Part shown: piece by piece, positions 42,200-53,210 of the stretch
Layout of the letters: every line of letters begins with the position of its first letter
How positions within the stretch are numbered: position 1 is the first letter of the stretch
Assembly (NCBI RefSeq): GCF_000143415.4
Contig: NW_003314277.1
Coordinates: forward strand, 1,469,609-1,533,608
Direction of reading: 5' to 3'
Length of the DNA: 64,000 nucleotides
Source of the DNA: Selaginella moellendorffii
Taxonomy: Eukaryota; Streptophyta; Lycopodiopsida; Selaginellales; Selaginellaceae
Notes under the pieces: generated by a model
Told to the model about the DNA's origin: nothing
The model's input: only the letters and a program-made list of their open reading frames with translations
The model's database searches: none
Translations under genes and position numbers: made by a program

Positions 42200-44296
42200 A
42201 TGAGCGTTAGCAAGCGCCCGGATTATTCCTCCTTCGCCAAGATCATCGCGAGTTGTGCGCAAACCAGGGATCTTGCCCAGGGGAGGCGAGCGCATGAATC
42301 CATCCTGCAAAGCGGCCAGAGCTTGGATCGATACCTTGCCAATCTTCTCATCCGGATGTACGCTCGATGCGGCAGCCTGGAGGACGCGATTCGCGTCTTT
42401 GACAGCATCCCTGCCAAGAACGTCTTCTCCTACAGCGCGATGATCTCGGCCCTCTTCCAGGATGGAAATCCCCAAGAATCCAAGAGGATTTTCGATCGCA
42501 TGCCCTGCCGCGACCTTGTGATCTGGACCTCGATGATCTCCGGCTACGCCGACTGCGGCACCACGCGCGAGGCCGGGTGGATCTTCGATCGAATGCCGGC
42601 CTGGAGCGTCTTCTCCTGCAATGTCCTCCTCGCGGCGAAGATCCAGAGCGGGCAAATCGACGCCGTGAGGAGCTTCTTCGAGATTATGCCGCAGAGGGAC
42701 GTCGTGTCGTGGAATTCGATGCTCCATCTGTGGACCGTGACGAGCGAATTCGCGATGGCGAGATCCACATATTCCAAGAGCCCTAAACACAGCGTCGTGT
42801 CTCACAACGCGATGATGACCGCATTTGCCGAGAGCGGGCATCTACGGCAGTGCGTGGAGCTCTTCGAGACCACCGACGGCAGGGATATGCTCACGTGGAA
42901 CTCGCTGGTTGGTGCGTACGTGGAGAATGGCGCCAGCGTGGATGTTGTGCTGCGTGTCCTGGACCACATGCCCATGTACGGCACCGTGTCGTGGACAGTG
43001 GCCATTACCGCACTTGCCGAGAAAGGGCATTTTGGCCGAGCAAAGGAGCTTTTTGATTCCATGCCACGGGGATCCAAAGATTCCATCTCTTGGAACGCGC
43101 TGCTAGCGGCATTCATCGCGACTTCTAGGATCGTAGATTCGAAGAGAATCTTCGATCTAGCGCCAAAGCATGGTGAGTTCTCGGTGACGAGCATGATCAC
43201 AGCCTATGGACGCAATCTAGACATCGCCCAGAGCAAAAGATTCTTTGATACCTTGTGCTCTAGAGGCCTCATTCCCTGGAACTCTATGATCACGGCATTT
43301 GGAGACAATTCCTTGATAGAAGACGCGAAAGCTACATTCGAAAAGATGCCAATGCGAAACACCAGCTCCTGGAACGCGATGCTCCAGGCATATTCCCAGA
43401 ACGGCGAGCTGCCGGCCGCCCGGGTGCTCTTCTCGCAGATCCCGGCGCCAAACGCGGTGTCGCGCACGGCGCTGGCCTACGCCTGCTCCCTGGGCGGGCA
43501 CACGGACGAGTCGATGCGGATATTCCACGCCATCCCCGACAAGAACCTCATCTCCCGGAACGCGATGCTCACGGCATATGCCCACGACGGCCGCGTGGCA
43601 GATGCCCGGAATCTCTTCGATGCCATGCTCGAGGACGAGGACTTAGCCGTGGATCTCATCACCTGGAACGCGATGCTCCAGGCCTACGCGCTCAATGGCC
43701 ACGGCCTGGAAACTCTTGATCTCTTCCAAAATTTGGAGCTCCACGGCGTGGATCCGGACGAGCTCTCCTTTCTCTCGGTCCTCCTGGCTTGCAACCATCT
43801 GGGAATGGCGAGCTTTGGGCGATCCAAGCTGCTGAGCATGATCGCGGATCACGGCGTTGGCGCTGGCCCCGATCACTACGGCTCCATGGTCGATCTGCTG
43901 GGACGCTCGGGAAGAACCGGCGATGCCGAGGAGCTCATACTGACCATGCCGTTCTTTCCTGACCAAGTTGCCTGGGGATCGCTGCTGGCGGCATGCCGGA
44001 AGCACAACGACTTAGATCGTGGATCCAGAGCCGCCGAGATTTTATTAAGAGCCGACGACCAAGCCTCCACACCTTATTTGCTGCTTGCGAGCCTGTATGC
44101 CGATTCTGCCGAGGACCATGATCTTAGTTTCCATAGCGCCACTTCTTCGCCCTTGTCTTCGCTTTCGTCGTCACCATCAAAGCTTGTCTGTGATCACGGT
44201 ATAGTTATAGAAGATAGAACTTATAGAAGATATATAGAGCCTAGAGCTCGTCACCTTGTTGAGGAGGGGATGGTGGCGCTCAAGAGCTCTTCTTGA
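42200..44296 (+). CDS. PPR protein, intronless, 698 residues
   Basis: A second all-PPR protein, divergent from the one at 40.1-42.2 kb. It begins MSVKRPDYSSFAKIIASCAQ-like and soon enters repeats: LLIRMYARCGSLEDAIRVFD, RMPCRDLVIWTSMISGYADC and MPQRDVVSWNSMLHLWT. Around 15 repeats follow, mostly S-type of 31 residues with some longer L-types. The end has GPDHYGSMVDLLGRSGRTGD and a PPR-E-like block (DQVAWGSLLAACRKHNDLDR), then a Ser-rich tail with no DYW motif. The repeats differ clearly from those of its neighbour, so the pair is not a fresh inverted duplication. Its last 17 bp overlap the desaturase gene on the other strand. Confidence 0.92.
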   Translation: MSVSKRPDYSSFAKIIASCAQTRDLAQGRRAHESILQSGQSLDRYLANLLIRMYARCGSLEDAIRVFDSIPAKNVFSYSAMISALFQDGNPQESKRIFDRMPCRDLVIWTSMISGYADCGTTREAGWIFDRMPAWSVFSCNVLLAAKIQSGQIDAVRSFFEIMPQRDVVSWNSMLHLWTVTSEFAMARSTYSKSPKHSVVSHNAMMTAFAESGHLRQCVELFETTDGRDMLTWNSLVGAYVENGASVDVVLRVLDHMPMYGTVSWTVAITALAEKGHFGRAKELFDSMPRGSKDSISWNALLAAFIATSRIVDSKRIFDLAPKHGEFSVTSMITAYGRNLDIAQSKRFFDTLCSRGLIPWNSMITAFGDNSLIEDAKATFEKMPMRNTSSWNAMLQAYSQNGELPAARVLFSQIPAPNAVSRTALAYACSLGGHTDESMRIFHAIPDKNLISRNAMLTAYAHDGRVADARNLFDAMLEDEDLAVDLITWNAMLQAYALNGHGLETLDLFQNLELHGVDPDELSFLSVLLACNHLGMASFGRSKLLSMIADHGVGAGPDHYGSMVDLLGRSGRTGDAEELILTMPFFPDQVAWGSLLAACRKHNDLDRGSRAAEILLRADDQASTPYLLLASLYADSAEDHDLSFHSATSSPLSSLSSSPSKLVCDHGIVIEDRTYRRYIEPRARHLVEEGMVALKSSS

Positions 44297-45385
44297 TACC
44301 CATCTCGTTGAGTCTCCGGCAAAGCATGTTGTTCTCGGGCCTCCGGATCGTTCGGCAAAAGGGCCCGATGGTGGGATCCGTGATGTATCTGTAGATCACC
44401 TCGATCCAGGAGCTGTGCGAGGCTAGCCCCTCGTAGAACTCTGGAGCGATCTGCTTGAGCTTGTAGAGCTTGCTGCCGGGGATCCGCGGGAAGTCGTGGT
44501 GCTCGTTGTGGTAGCCGACGTTCCAGGTGAGGAGATTGAGCGGGCCGTAGTAAGAGTACGTCTCCTGGCCCTTTTGGAAGACGTAGTGCTCGGAGATGAA
44601 GTGCCCGGCCATGGGATGGAGTCCGCCACCCAGGAACGTCGAGAGGATGAGAAAGGCCAGTGGCTTGTAGCCCGCGAAGTATACCAAGGCGGCATCGAAG
44701 AGTAGCTGTGCTGATAAGTTAAGCGCCTCCCAGAGTCCTGGAGGCTTTGGATTGACGAAGAGTGGCCGGAGAGCGTAGAAGAAGAGCTGGAAGAACACCC
44801 AGACGATCTTGCTAGCGGTGTTCCTGACGATCCGGCCCTCGCTGTAGCTGGGGATGTCGACGTCCAGGCCCTGGATCCCCTGATAGTTATGGTGATCCAA
44901 GTGGTACTTCTGGAACGTGATGGACATGGGAATGCCGACTGGGAGATTGGCAAAAATCCCGAGGATTTTGTTGAGGAGCGGCGTGGCGAAGACGAGATTG
45001 TGGCTCAGCTCGTGGATCGCAAGGAAGAGGTTGTGATTGAGGAATGCGCCGAAGAAATACGCGAGGAGGACGATGGAGGGCCAGCCGAGATCGCGGACCA
45101 GGGCCGCGGCGCAAATCTGGAGCAGCACCACGCCGGCAATCTGCACAAGAACTGGAGGAATGAATCGAAATATCGCGAATCGGAGGCGCCAGCATCCCAC
45201 ATTGCCCCGCGGCGATGGGGATTGAGCGCTGGAGCAAGGAGAGAAAAGGGCGGGGCGCTGACCTTAAAGAAGCCCGATGGATCTGGCCCGAAGAGCTCCT
45301 TGATCTCCGGATACGCGGCTAGCATCTGGCGCCGCCTCAATGCGTGAGGCTCGTCGCTCTCGGACCAGAAGAACTCCTCCGCCAT
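44280..45385 (-). CDS. DES1: Sphingolipid delta-4 desaturase (DES1-like)
   Basis: This ER membrane enzyme puts the delta-4 double bond into the dihydroceramide long-chain base. Exons 45385-45263 and 45140-44280 give 327 residues, the family's normal size; the acceptor TTGTGCAG was chosen because it keeps frame and alignment length. N-terminal block: [20 protein letters not shown]. Three His boxes for the di-iron centre are visible: HELSH, HLDHH and HNEHH. Other landmarks are [41 protein letters not shown] and [20 protein letters not shown]. Several hydrophobic spans fit membrane helices. The N-terminal Gly myristoylation site of animal DES1 (MG...) is absent (MAEEFF). The stop lies inside the PPR open frame on the other strand. 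Confidence 0.93.
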
Positions 45386-45574
45386 CGCGAGACCTTCCCT
45401 CCTCGAAATAAAAAACTCGCTAACCCACTTTACAATTTATAGCCCCCACGAAAAGTCCCGGGTTCGAGACCAGTGGTAAAAATCTGCCTTAGATTCCCCA
45501 GAGAATATCCGCTCGATTTAAAACGCACGGAGGTTGTTCTCTTTATAAGAAATTCCTTACTTCTATCAACGTTT
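45386..45574. other. Gap between desaturase and cyclase genes
   Basis: A short gap that must hold the desaturase promoter and the cyclase 3' flank. It contains a tRNA B-box-like 'cgggttcgagacc' at about 45460-45472. Confidence 0.4.
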
Positions 45575-47825
45575 TTAGCTCTTTGTGGTGATTAAATTGT
45601 TTACCATCGTGACAAGCGCTGGAGTTCCTTTGGCCATTATCTCTAGTCTCGATTTTGCCGGTGCGTGCGCGAACAGCGACAGACCAAACGCGACGAGCTG
45701 CGAGAATTTTTACACTTGTGAGTGGCCGAATCAAACAACAACGGAAAGCTGCCAAGGATGTGAATTGATAGAGGGGAGCGTAAAGACCTCTGGAAGATAA
45801 AGGCGCGAGGACAAAAAGCCCTGCCATAACCGAGGCTCCAAGTCGAAGAAAGCGCTAAAAAACCTCCGCGTCGCGTATAAGTCGAGCTGGGATAAGTTTG
45901 TTTGAGCAGAGAACGAAAAACCAAAAGAACAAAAAAGAGAGAGAGAGAGAGAGAAAGCTTACCTTGAGTAATATGTCCATGCCAAAGCAGAAAAACTCCC
46001 GCTGTCTCTTTCTCTCGATCGGCCAGAGATCGGCCCATACTTCAGCTGATAAATCGTCGGGGAGAAGTGTGACACTGCTGCTACTTCTACTGCTACCGAG
46101 CTGGCGAACGATAGCGTCTGCGACCACCGGAGCCGCGGCTAATGTTCTCGCAACCATGTAACCTGGAGAGAAAGATCAAAAGAAAGTTTTGCAGTGAAAA
46201 AAGAACGACATTGCGAAGAAAATCGTCTATAAACTTACCAGTGGATGGATGAACTAGGCCTGCGGTACCTCCGATGCCCAGGACTCTTTGTGGAATAACC
46301 GGAAGAACACCTCCCATTGGAATCACGCAGACTCTACACGAAACTCGCAAACTTTTAGATGCGAAGGACGAAAGCATGGCACTTACTCGTCCTCTTCGAT
46401 GCTCTTTACGTGAATGCCCAGGTGCCTGAGCCGTACCTCCATTCTCTTTTGTATCTCTTTGAGGGGCACGCCGGGTCTCGCTACTAGAGAAGTCTCCTCT
46501 GCAAAAGCACTGGAGAAGCATAACGAAAAGGAAAAGGAACTTGCGGATGCGAGCTCTGTCCTACCTAGAAAGATCTTGGTTGACGAGAACGGCATGGCGT
46601 AGAGAAAAGTTGGAAGCTTCTTGTTGCCACGAATCATCTCAGGATTTCCAGCCAAGTGCGAGTCTCTCCAGTCCATAAAGACCATCTTGTCCAGATCAAA
46701 TGGATGCGAGTCCACCTGAGAGGATGGATCACCAAGCCAAAGAAAGTAGCTTTGCGAAAGAACACGAGAGAAACAAAGCTTACCTCGGCCACAATCCCAT
46801 AAGCCACCTGGTATCCTGGATTGAAAGGCTGGTCATACTGCACGAGGCATTTCGAAAACCCGGTTGCGTCGAGAACCAACGCGCTTTCGAGACAAGTTCC
46901 ATCCTCACACGCGACGCGAGATTTCTCTCTGTCATGCACTACGTTCTTCACCTGAGAAGAAAAAGAGAGAACGAAAAACTCGTGAGAAAGAAAGAAAAAC
47001 ATGAACCAACTCGCGAGAAAGAGAACGAGGAAGAGCAATGAACGAACTTGCGAGAAAGAGAACGACGAAGATCAATGCATGGAGCATTGCGACGAGAGAT
47101 TCCTCTGTCATGCGCTACGTTCTTCAGAACAAAGAAAAGGAAACAAAGAATGAGAACTCGCGAGAAAAAGAACAAGGAAGATCAATCCATGAAGCATTCT
47201 CAACGTCCGGAAAGAGAGAAGGAAAACTTACCTTGGTTGCCAGGAACTGGACGCCATTAGCGATGCACTGCTCGGTCATCTTGGCTTTCAATCGCTTCCT
47301 GTTCACGCGTCCATATGGCCGCTGCAAGAACTTCTTGACACCATCATCGATGTAAACCACAGCGCTCGCCCAGGTGTGATCCAAGCAATCGAGCAAATCC
47401 AGCGCCTCAAACTCGTCCACCCAGACGCCATAGTTATTCGGCCAGATGCTGAGCGGGCAAGGATCGATGCAGCAAACGCTAAGCCCGGCGGCGGACACTC
47501 GAGCGGCAACTGCGAGCCCGGCAGGCCCTCCGCCCACCACAACCAGATCCAGAGGCCCTTTCCTGGACGGATTGAATAGCGGGAGCTCGTAGCTCAAGCT
47601 CTCCTTCTTCCTCTCCGGGACGAGCTCCAGCAGCATGGACGAGCTCGCGGAGCCGGCGCTGGATTTCAGCCTCGCCTCAATTCTCCGCGAGCTCGCTCCA
47701 TTCTGCTGTGGCGCTAGGGCTAGGCGATTACCTCCAAAGCCGATCTTCCTCGTCAGGAGCTCCTGGTGCCTGGCGCCGCCGGAGAGAGTAGCGGGGGATT
47801 CGAGCGCTCCCGCCATGGCCGGCAT
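45575..47825 (-). CDS. LCYB: Lycopene beta-cyclase, chloroplast
   Basis: The enzyme closes beta-rings on lycopene to make beta-carotene in plastids. Eight exons join in frame: 47825-47232, 46951-46784, 46715-46565, 46498-46387, 46333-46239, 46162-45963, 45886-45788 and 45697-45575, giving 513 residues. The first 75 residues are Ser/Ala/Arg-rich and fit a transit peptide. The FAD-binding motif is DLVVVGGGPAGLAVAARVSA, followed by CPLSIWPNNYGVWVDEFEAL. MVFMDWRDSHL and IPMGGVLPVIPQRVLGIGGT are typical. FMDWRDSHL marks beta-cyclase; epsilon-cyclases differ here. The end reads FFDLEPRLWQGFLSSRLYLP and then the terminal helix. Intron 1 carries repeats resembling its own exon 2 start. Many plants have an intronless LCYB, so eight exons is worth noting. 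Confidence 0.92.
45936..45957. repeat. (GA)n microsatellite in an LCYB intron
   Basis: A short GA run between exons 6 and 7 of the cyclase gene. Confidence 0.8.
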
Positions 47826-48570
47826 TGCGATGATCTTCGCGACCTAAGCTAGAGGAGGATGCGCCTGGCGCGATACCATAGCCTATATCATCCAAGGCTT
47901 TGTCGCCTCTCCACTGCGAGGTTCTCTCGTTTGGATTCGGCCACGTGGCCCATTTATCTGTGGTGTTGCGCATTTGCTTATTGGATTTGGTGGTTGATTG
48001 CGCAAATGGATGAAATAGTAAAAGAGAAAATTCTCCCACTTCCAGGACAACTCCAGAAAGGTTATTAATCAATAAACATTCGCTACTGGCTCAAAAGGTG
48101 GAACCACCCGTGATTCCTCGAAAGAGTTATCTGCAAAACAAGTAAAGATTAGCATATTGACAATCACTTTGATGGAAGATGTGCAACCAGAGATTAAAGC
48201 CAAAGTCTGATCCTTGCCTTGATTTGGTTGTTGTTTCTATCAGATGTTTCCTCAGGTTGCCCTCATCTCCATATTGAAACGAAGCTATGAAAATGGCATG
48301 AGGGTGGGATTGTTCAATCGGTTGGCGGGGCAACCGATGAGAGGGGCCTCCAGTGCATGTTGGAGGTTTGGGAGAGTATGGGGAGCAGGTGGAGCTCACA
48401 TATGGGGACTTATAAAGAATGTTATAAAATAAAATGTATTTTAATCCAAAAACCAACAATGAATATACTACACACTTATACTCCTTGTAGAGATTCACCA
48501 TGACAATATATCATACTTGTATAAAGAGGAAATAAACAAATAACTTGCTTTTCTTTATGATATTTAAGTG
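47826..48570. other. Upstream region of the cyclase gene, duplicated elsewhere
   Basis: No gene. Parts around 48015-48120 and 48190-48232 recur at 56213-56330 and 56462-56508. The LTR element begins at 48571. Confidence 0.6.
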
Positions 48571-48735
48571 TGTGAAGGTCAAGTGTACAGCTACAATGCC
48601 ATATACTAATATTAGCATAGTGGGATTTTGGTAGCCGTCGGATTGGTTTTAATCCGGACCACTCGCTCCTGTATATAAACTAGGGTTTTTGGGCTAATTG
48701 ATATGCACATTTCTGTATTCCCTTATGCATTCACA
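48571..48735 (+). repeat. 5' LTR
   Basis: 165 bp starting tgtga and ending tcaca. It contains a TATA-like 'gtatataaac' near 48672 followed by 'tagggtttttgg', a likely transcription start region. Sequence just after (from 48736, ttggtagaga...) should be the primer-binding site but matches a tRNA end only weakly. Confidence 0.88.
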
Positions 48736-48902
48736 TTGGTAGAGATGAGGGGCACCTTTGATTGTCCCTGGGGAGTGCTTGGATTTGGGATTTCGGTTTA
48801 GATTTAGCTTTTGCATTGTCTAGATCTAGCTTTTTCCATTTCCTTTTTTTTGTTCTTTCCTTTCAGGATTTTGATTTAGATCTAGCTTTTTGCATTGTTT
48901 AG

Positions 48903-49736
48903 ATGTACCATTCGTTCACGGCACATGGTACAACTCCTCCTGCTCTTGGTGCCAATCCTCGTGTTCGACCGGAGTTCTTTCGTGGGAATTCTGGGGATGA
49001 TGTGTACCATTGGTTCGATCACTTCACGGTGATTGCCACGTATCATTCTTGGGATGATGCTCGACGTTTGCGTGAGTTCCCCACATGTCTTCAAGGGACG
49101 GCATTGCATTGGTACAATGGATTGAGCGCAGCCACTCGTGGCGATTGGAGTGTTCTTCTGGACATCTTCAAACGCGCCTTCGGACATGCCGACGATTGTG
49201 ATGATGCCTTCCAACAATTGTATCATCTTCGCCAAGGGCCATCTGAGTCAGTGATGCAATTTGGTGTTCGTTTCCGAAGTCTTTTGCTTCGTGCAGAGCC
49301 AAATATGTCGGAGCGGATCAAGCTAGGAATGTTGTGGCCAACACTTCGTCAAGATCTTGTCGGACTTGTGCATGCACTTGCTCCTGCCACTCTTGACGAT
49401 GCTCTTTGCTTGGCACAACGTTATGAGACGTCGCCTCTTCCACTTTTTGCTACACGTCCTTCAGCTCCACTTCCTATGAGTGATGGTCCTGTTCTCATGG
49501 AGGTTGATGCTGCTACTACTCGAGTCCAAGGACAAGGGCGAGGACGTGGTCGTGGCTGTGACGTTCGTTGCTGGGCGTGTGATGAAGTTGGTCATACTTA
49601 TCGGCGTTGTCGGCGCTTTCCGGATTGGCGACCTCCATTTCCGAGACCTTGGCATCAGCAACGTCCCGTTGGTGCTGCTGCGGTGGAAGGTTTGGATACC
49701 GAGGTGCATTCGGGAAACGAGGAGTTGTGCGAGTAA
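48903..49736 (+). CDS. Retrotransposon gag-like protein with zinc knuckle
   Basis: This open frame of 277 codons encodes a capsid-like domain (VRPEFFRGNSGDDVYHWFDH, then LQGTALHWYNGL) and a CCHC knuckle, CWACDEVGHTYRRC, near residue 222. It forms the particle that packages element RNA. The frame is intact and ends shortly after the knuckle; the protease frame overlaps its end in another register. Confidence 0.85.
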   Translation: MYHSFTAHGTTPPALGANPRVRPEFFRGNSGDDVYHWFDHFTVIATYHSWDDARRLREFPTCLQGTALHWYNGLSAATRGDWSVLLDIFKRAFGHADDCDDAFQQLYHLRQGPSESVMQFGVRFRSLLLRAEPNMSERIKLGMLWPTLRQDLVGLVHALAPATLDDALCLAQRYETSPLPLFATRPSAPLPMSDGPVLMEVDAATTRVQGQGRGRGRGCDVRCWACDEVGHTYRRCRRFPDWRPPFPRPWHQQRPVGAAAVEGLDTEVHSGNEELCE

Positions 49737-49739
49737 TGG

Positions 49740-50480
49740 AGGAACCTTACACGAATAAGTTAGTGACCCCTTCATCTTTCTTTCGGGAGTATCATCAAGG
49801 GGTTCACTCGGCACCGGTTCATCAAGTGTTTACTTTCCAAGCTCGTTTTTATAACAAAAGGTCTCCTATTCTTCTCTCCGTGTTGGTTGATATAGGTTCG
49901 AGTTTATCTTCTATTGCTCGACCTGTTGCCACACGTTGTTGTCTACACTTGCGTCGTGCGGCGGATCCAGTTTTCATTCTTTATGGCAACGGCCGTACAC
50001 ATGCATGTGCACGAGATGAGGCGAACCTGGTTGTGCGTGTGGGCGATCTTGAGCTTGAGTTGCAGTCGTTGCGGGTGGTGCCGAGTCAAGCTTTTGACCT
50101 CATTCTTGGTATGGATTGGTTGCAGCACAATCATGCCAAGTGTGACTTTGAGGCTTCTCCCCCTTGTCTCATACTTCATTATGTTTCATCCATTCCTCTC
50201 ACTTCCATACCTCTTCGTCCCTCTACTTCTACCTCTGCTTCTATTACTTTTGTTCCCCCACTATTTCCTCTTGTGTTTCCATCTTGTTCTGCTCTTCCCT
50301 TTTCTGATCCCTCTGATGATCTTTGTGTTGTAGCTGTTGACCAGCTCATGAAAGGGTATTTGAATTTGACCTATCGTCTGGGGCCAAGATTGCCACATGT
50401 CATCCCATTCCAACCGGGGATGCTCGTCCAATCAACGTTCCTGTTCGTCGTCGGTCACCCAAGGAGATCAAGATTTTACA
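49740..50480 (+). pseudogene. Retrotransposon protease region
   Basis: An aspartic-protease domain in a frame different from gag. The catalytic motif reads VDIGSS instead of the usual D-[ST]-G, so the active site is probably lost. ILGMDWLQHNHAKCDF confirms the domain. Frame is lost between this and the reverse transcriptase. Confidence 0.75.
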
Positions 50481-50496
50481 TGCAAACGTCAAGGAG

Positions 50497-52131
50497 ATGT
50501 TGGAGAAGGGTGTTATTCAGAAGTCGCGGAGTCCTTGGGCATGTGAACCTCATCTTGTGACGAAGCCTGATGGGAGTATTCGTTTCTGCATCGACTATCG
50601 TCCGTTAAATGCGGACGTGTACCCTCTTCCTCACACTGCTGATCTCTTGGATTGTCTGGGGCGAAGTCGTTGGTTCACCAAGCTTGATCTTGCTTCTAGG
50701 TATTGGCAAGTACTGATGGCCGAAGAAGATATTCCTAAGATTGCTTTTCGTACACCATTTGGTTTGTACGAGTTTTTGGTTATGCCGTTTGGTTTGAACA
50801 ATGCTCCAGCAACTTTTCAGGGGATGATGGACGAGGTTCTTTGCGATATGCCGGAGGTGACGGCTGACTTCATTGATGATGTCTTGATCCACTCGGAGGG
50901 GATGTGGGAGGAGCACATTCGTGATGTTTGTAAAGTGTTGGATCGGCTACGCGACGTTGGTTTAAAGTTGAAGCAGTCAAAGTGCGTGTTTGGGTCCAAG
51001 AACACAACTTATCTTGGGTACCGTATTTCTCGTAAGGGTTTGCAAGTTGATCCTGACAAACTTGTGGCTGTTCTAAAGTTCCCTACTCCGAAGTGTGTGA
51101 ATGATGTGAAGCGCTTTTTGGGTAAGGTGCAATATCTTGGTTGTTTTGTGGATCATCTTTCTGATCGCACTACACCATTGCGAGCGTTGCTGAAGTCATC
51201 AACGTCATCTTTCATCTGGTCTCCCGATTGTGAGCGGGCGTTTGTGAATCTCAAAGAGCTATTGACGACTCCTCCGGTTTTGGCATATCCTGACTACACT
51301 CGACCTTTTATTTTGCGCGTGGATGCTTCTGACATTGGTCTTGGAGGTGTGTTGATGCAAGAGAGCTCGAGTGTGCCTGGTCAGTGCCATCCCATTGCAT
51401 ATATAAGCCGTACATTACAACCAGCGGAGATGAACTACTCCACGACGGAGAAGGAGTGTTTAGTAGCAGTCTGGGGTTTCGAGAAACTTCATGCATATCT
51501 ACATGGTTCTCGGACGTTACTTGAAGGTGACCATGCTGCTGTTACTTCATTATTGAAGCGGAAGAACCTAGTTGGTTGTACAGCTCGATGGGCTTTGAAG
51601 CTTCAGATATATGATTTCGATGTTGTTCATCACCCAGGGAGTTCTATGGCTGATGCTGATGCCCTTTCTCGAGCTCCTTTTCCTTCTCCACTCACTTCTC
51701 ATGTTTCTGACGAACTTGTTGTTCCAGCATCTGTGGATTTTCTAGATGAGGATTTTGTGCCGTCGGCAGTTGCTGTCCTTGACGTTCAGTGTCCACAGAG
51801 CGCAGAGCAAGATCTACCTTCTCTTGATGAGGTTCGCGAGGCTCAAAAGATTGAGCTGTGGATTCGAAAGCTTCGAGATGGGTTTGAGAATCCTGCATCA
51901 CTTGCTGATGACTTGCCTTTCCGGCATTTACATTCTCAATATCACTTTGAAGATGGCCTTCTTTATTTTGTGGGGACGGATCCTGATGATCATTTATGGC
52001 TGGTGGTGGCTTCGGTGTTTATTCCGCGGTTTTTCCATGCCTACCATGATTCTCCTATTCTAGGTGGGCATATGGGACACCGTTGTGTCACCGAGAAGCT
52101 GCGTAGATCTTTCTATTGGCCAAAGATGTGA
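50497..52131 (+). pseudogene. Retrotransposon reverse transcriptase, RNase H and start of integrase
   Basis: One open frame covers the reverse transcriptase fingers and palm (FCIDYRPLNADVYPLP, KLDLASRYWQV, MPFGLNNAPATFQGMMDEVL and the FIDD catalytic motif) and RNase H (FILRVDASDIGLGGVLMQES). It continues into the integrase zinc-binding His residues and stops at a TGA (52129-52131). Confidence 0.88.
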
Positions 52132-53085
52132 CATGATATTATCCGGTATGTGCGTAACTGCGTTTGGTGCCAAACTTGTAATACTCCCCCTTGTGCTGCG
52201 GAAGGACGGTTGGAGTCAATTGCAGTTTCTCGTCCGTTTGAGTTGGTGGCGTTTGATCTTATGGGACCTTTTCCACGATCGACTGCTGGCAATGAGTATG
52301 TTATTATTGCTTCTGACTATTTGACTCGTTGGGTGGAAGTTGGTGCTTTTGCTAGTGCCTCTGCAACTGTTGTTGGATACTTCCTCCTCAATCGAGTGGT
52401 GTTCCAGCATTCTTGTCCAGAGCGGATTCTTTCGGATAATGGTCCTGCATTTATGGCTGAGGTATTTCATGTTTTGACATCTCGGTTGGGGATACGCCAC
52501 ACTTTTACGAGTGCTTATCATCCACAATCAGACGGTCTGGTGGAACGGCTTGTTCGGAAATTTAAAGGGATGATTGCGAAGTATGTGAACTTTCAGTATT
52601 CGGATTGGGATGGTTATTTGTTGTCTCTTCGGTATGCCTATGTCACAGGGGTGCAGAGTTCTGTTGGTGCTTCACTATATAAACTTCTATATGGTCATGA
52701 TCCAATATTACCAACAGAGCTGGGTTTACCTTCGCGATTGCCACGAGCTCCTAATGCTAGGTCATGGGATCAATATTTGACAAGCATTCTTCCACTTGTC
52801 CGAGCAGAGTCTGCTAAACACTTAGGCCACGTACAAGTGGGACAACAACGGTGCTACAATTCCCATCATCGTCTACCTACGGAGTACAAAGTGAATGATT
52901 TGGTGTTAGTCCGTTTTCCCCATCTTACGATACGTGATTTATCTAAGGGGCTCCTTGCACAGTGGAAAAGACCGTATCGGGTGTTGCGGCAAGTTGGACC
53001 ACAAGTTTATGAGGTTCGGCATGGTGTTCAGCAGGCCAATCCTCCGGAGATTATGCATGTGCAGCAGTTAAAACGCTTCATATAA
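52132..53085 (+). pseudogene. Retrotransposon integrase remainder
   Basis: Same frame as the upstream reverse transcriptase, after the in-frame TGA. It holds the Cys pair (CVWCQTC) and a DDE catalytic core whose acidic residues lie in FDLMGPFP, ILSDNGPAF and HPQSDGLVERL. A chromodomain is not recognised at the C-terminus. Confidence 0.85.
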
Positions 53086-53210
53086 AGGGATCAGGACCAG
53101 TTAATACCGTCTACAGATCCACCAATGCCTCCTCCTGACATTCCTCCAGATCCCGGCCCATCTACAAGAGAACCCTGACAGCCTTCCATTATTCCGAGAG
53201 GAGGGGATGA

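Noticed and set aside
42200-44296. Divergent PPR pair as a recent inverted duplication
   Set aside because: The repeat order and wording of the two proteins differ too much, and no inverted nucleotide match is visible near the spacer.
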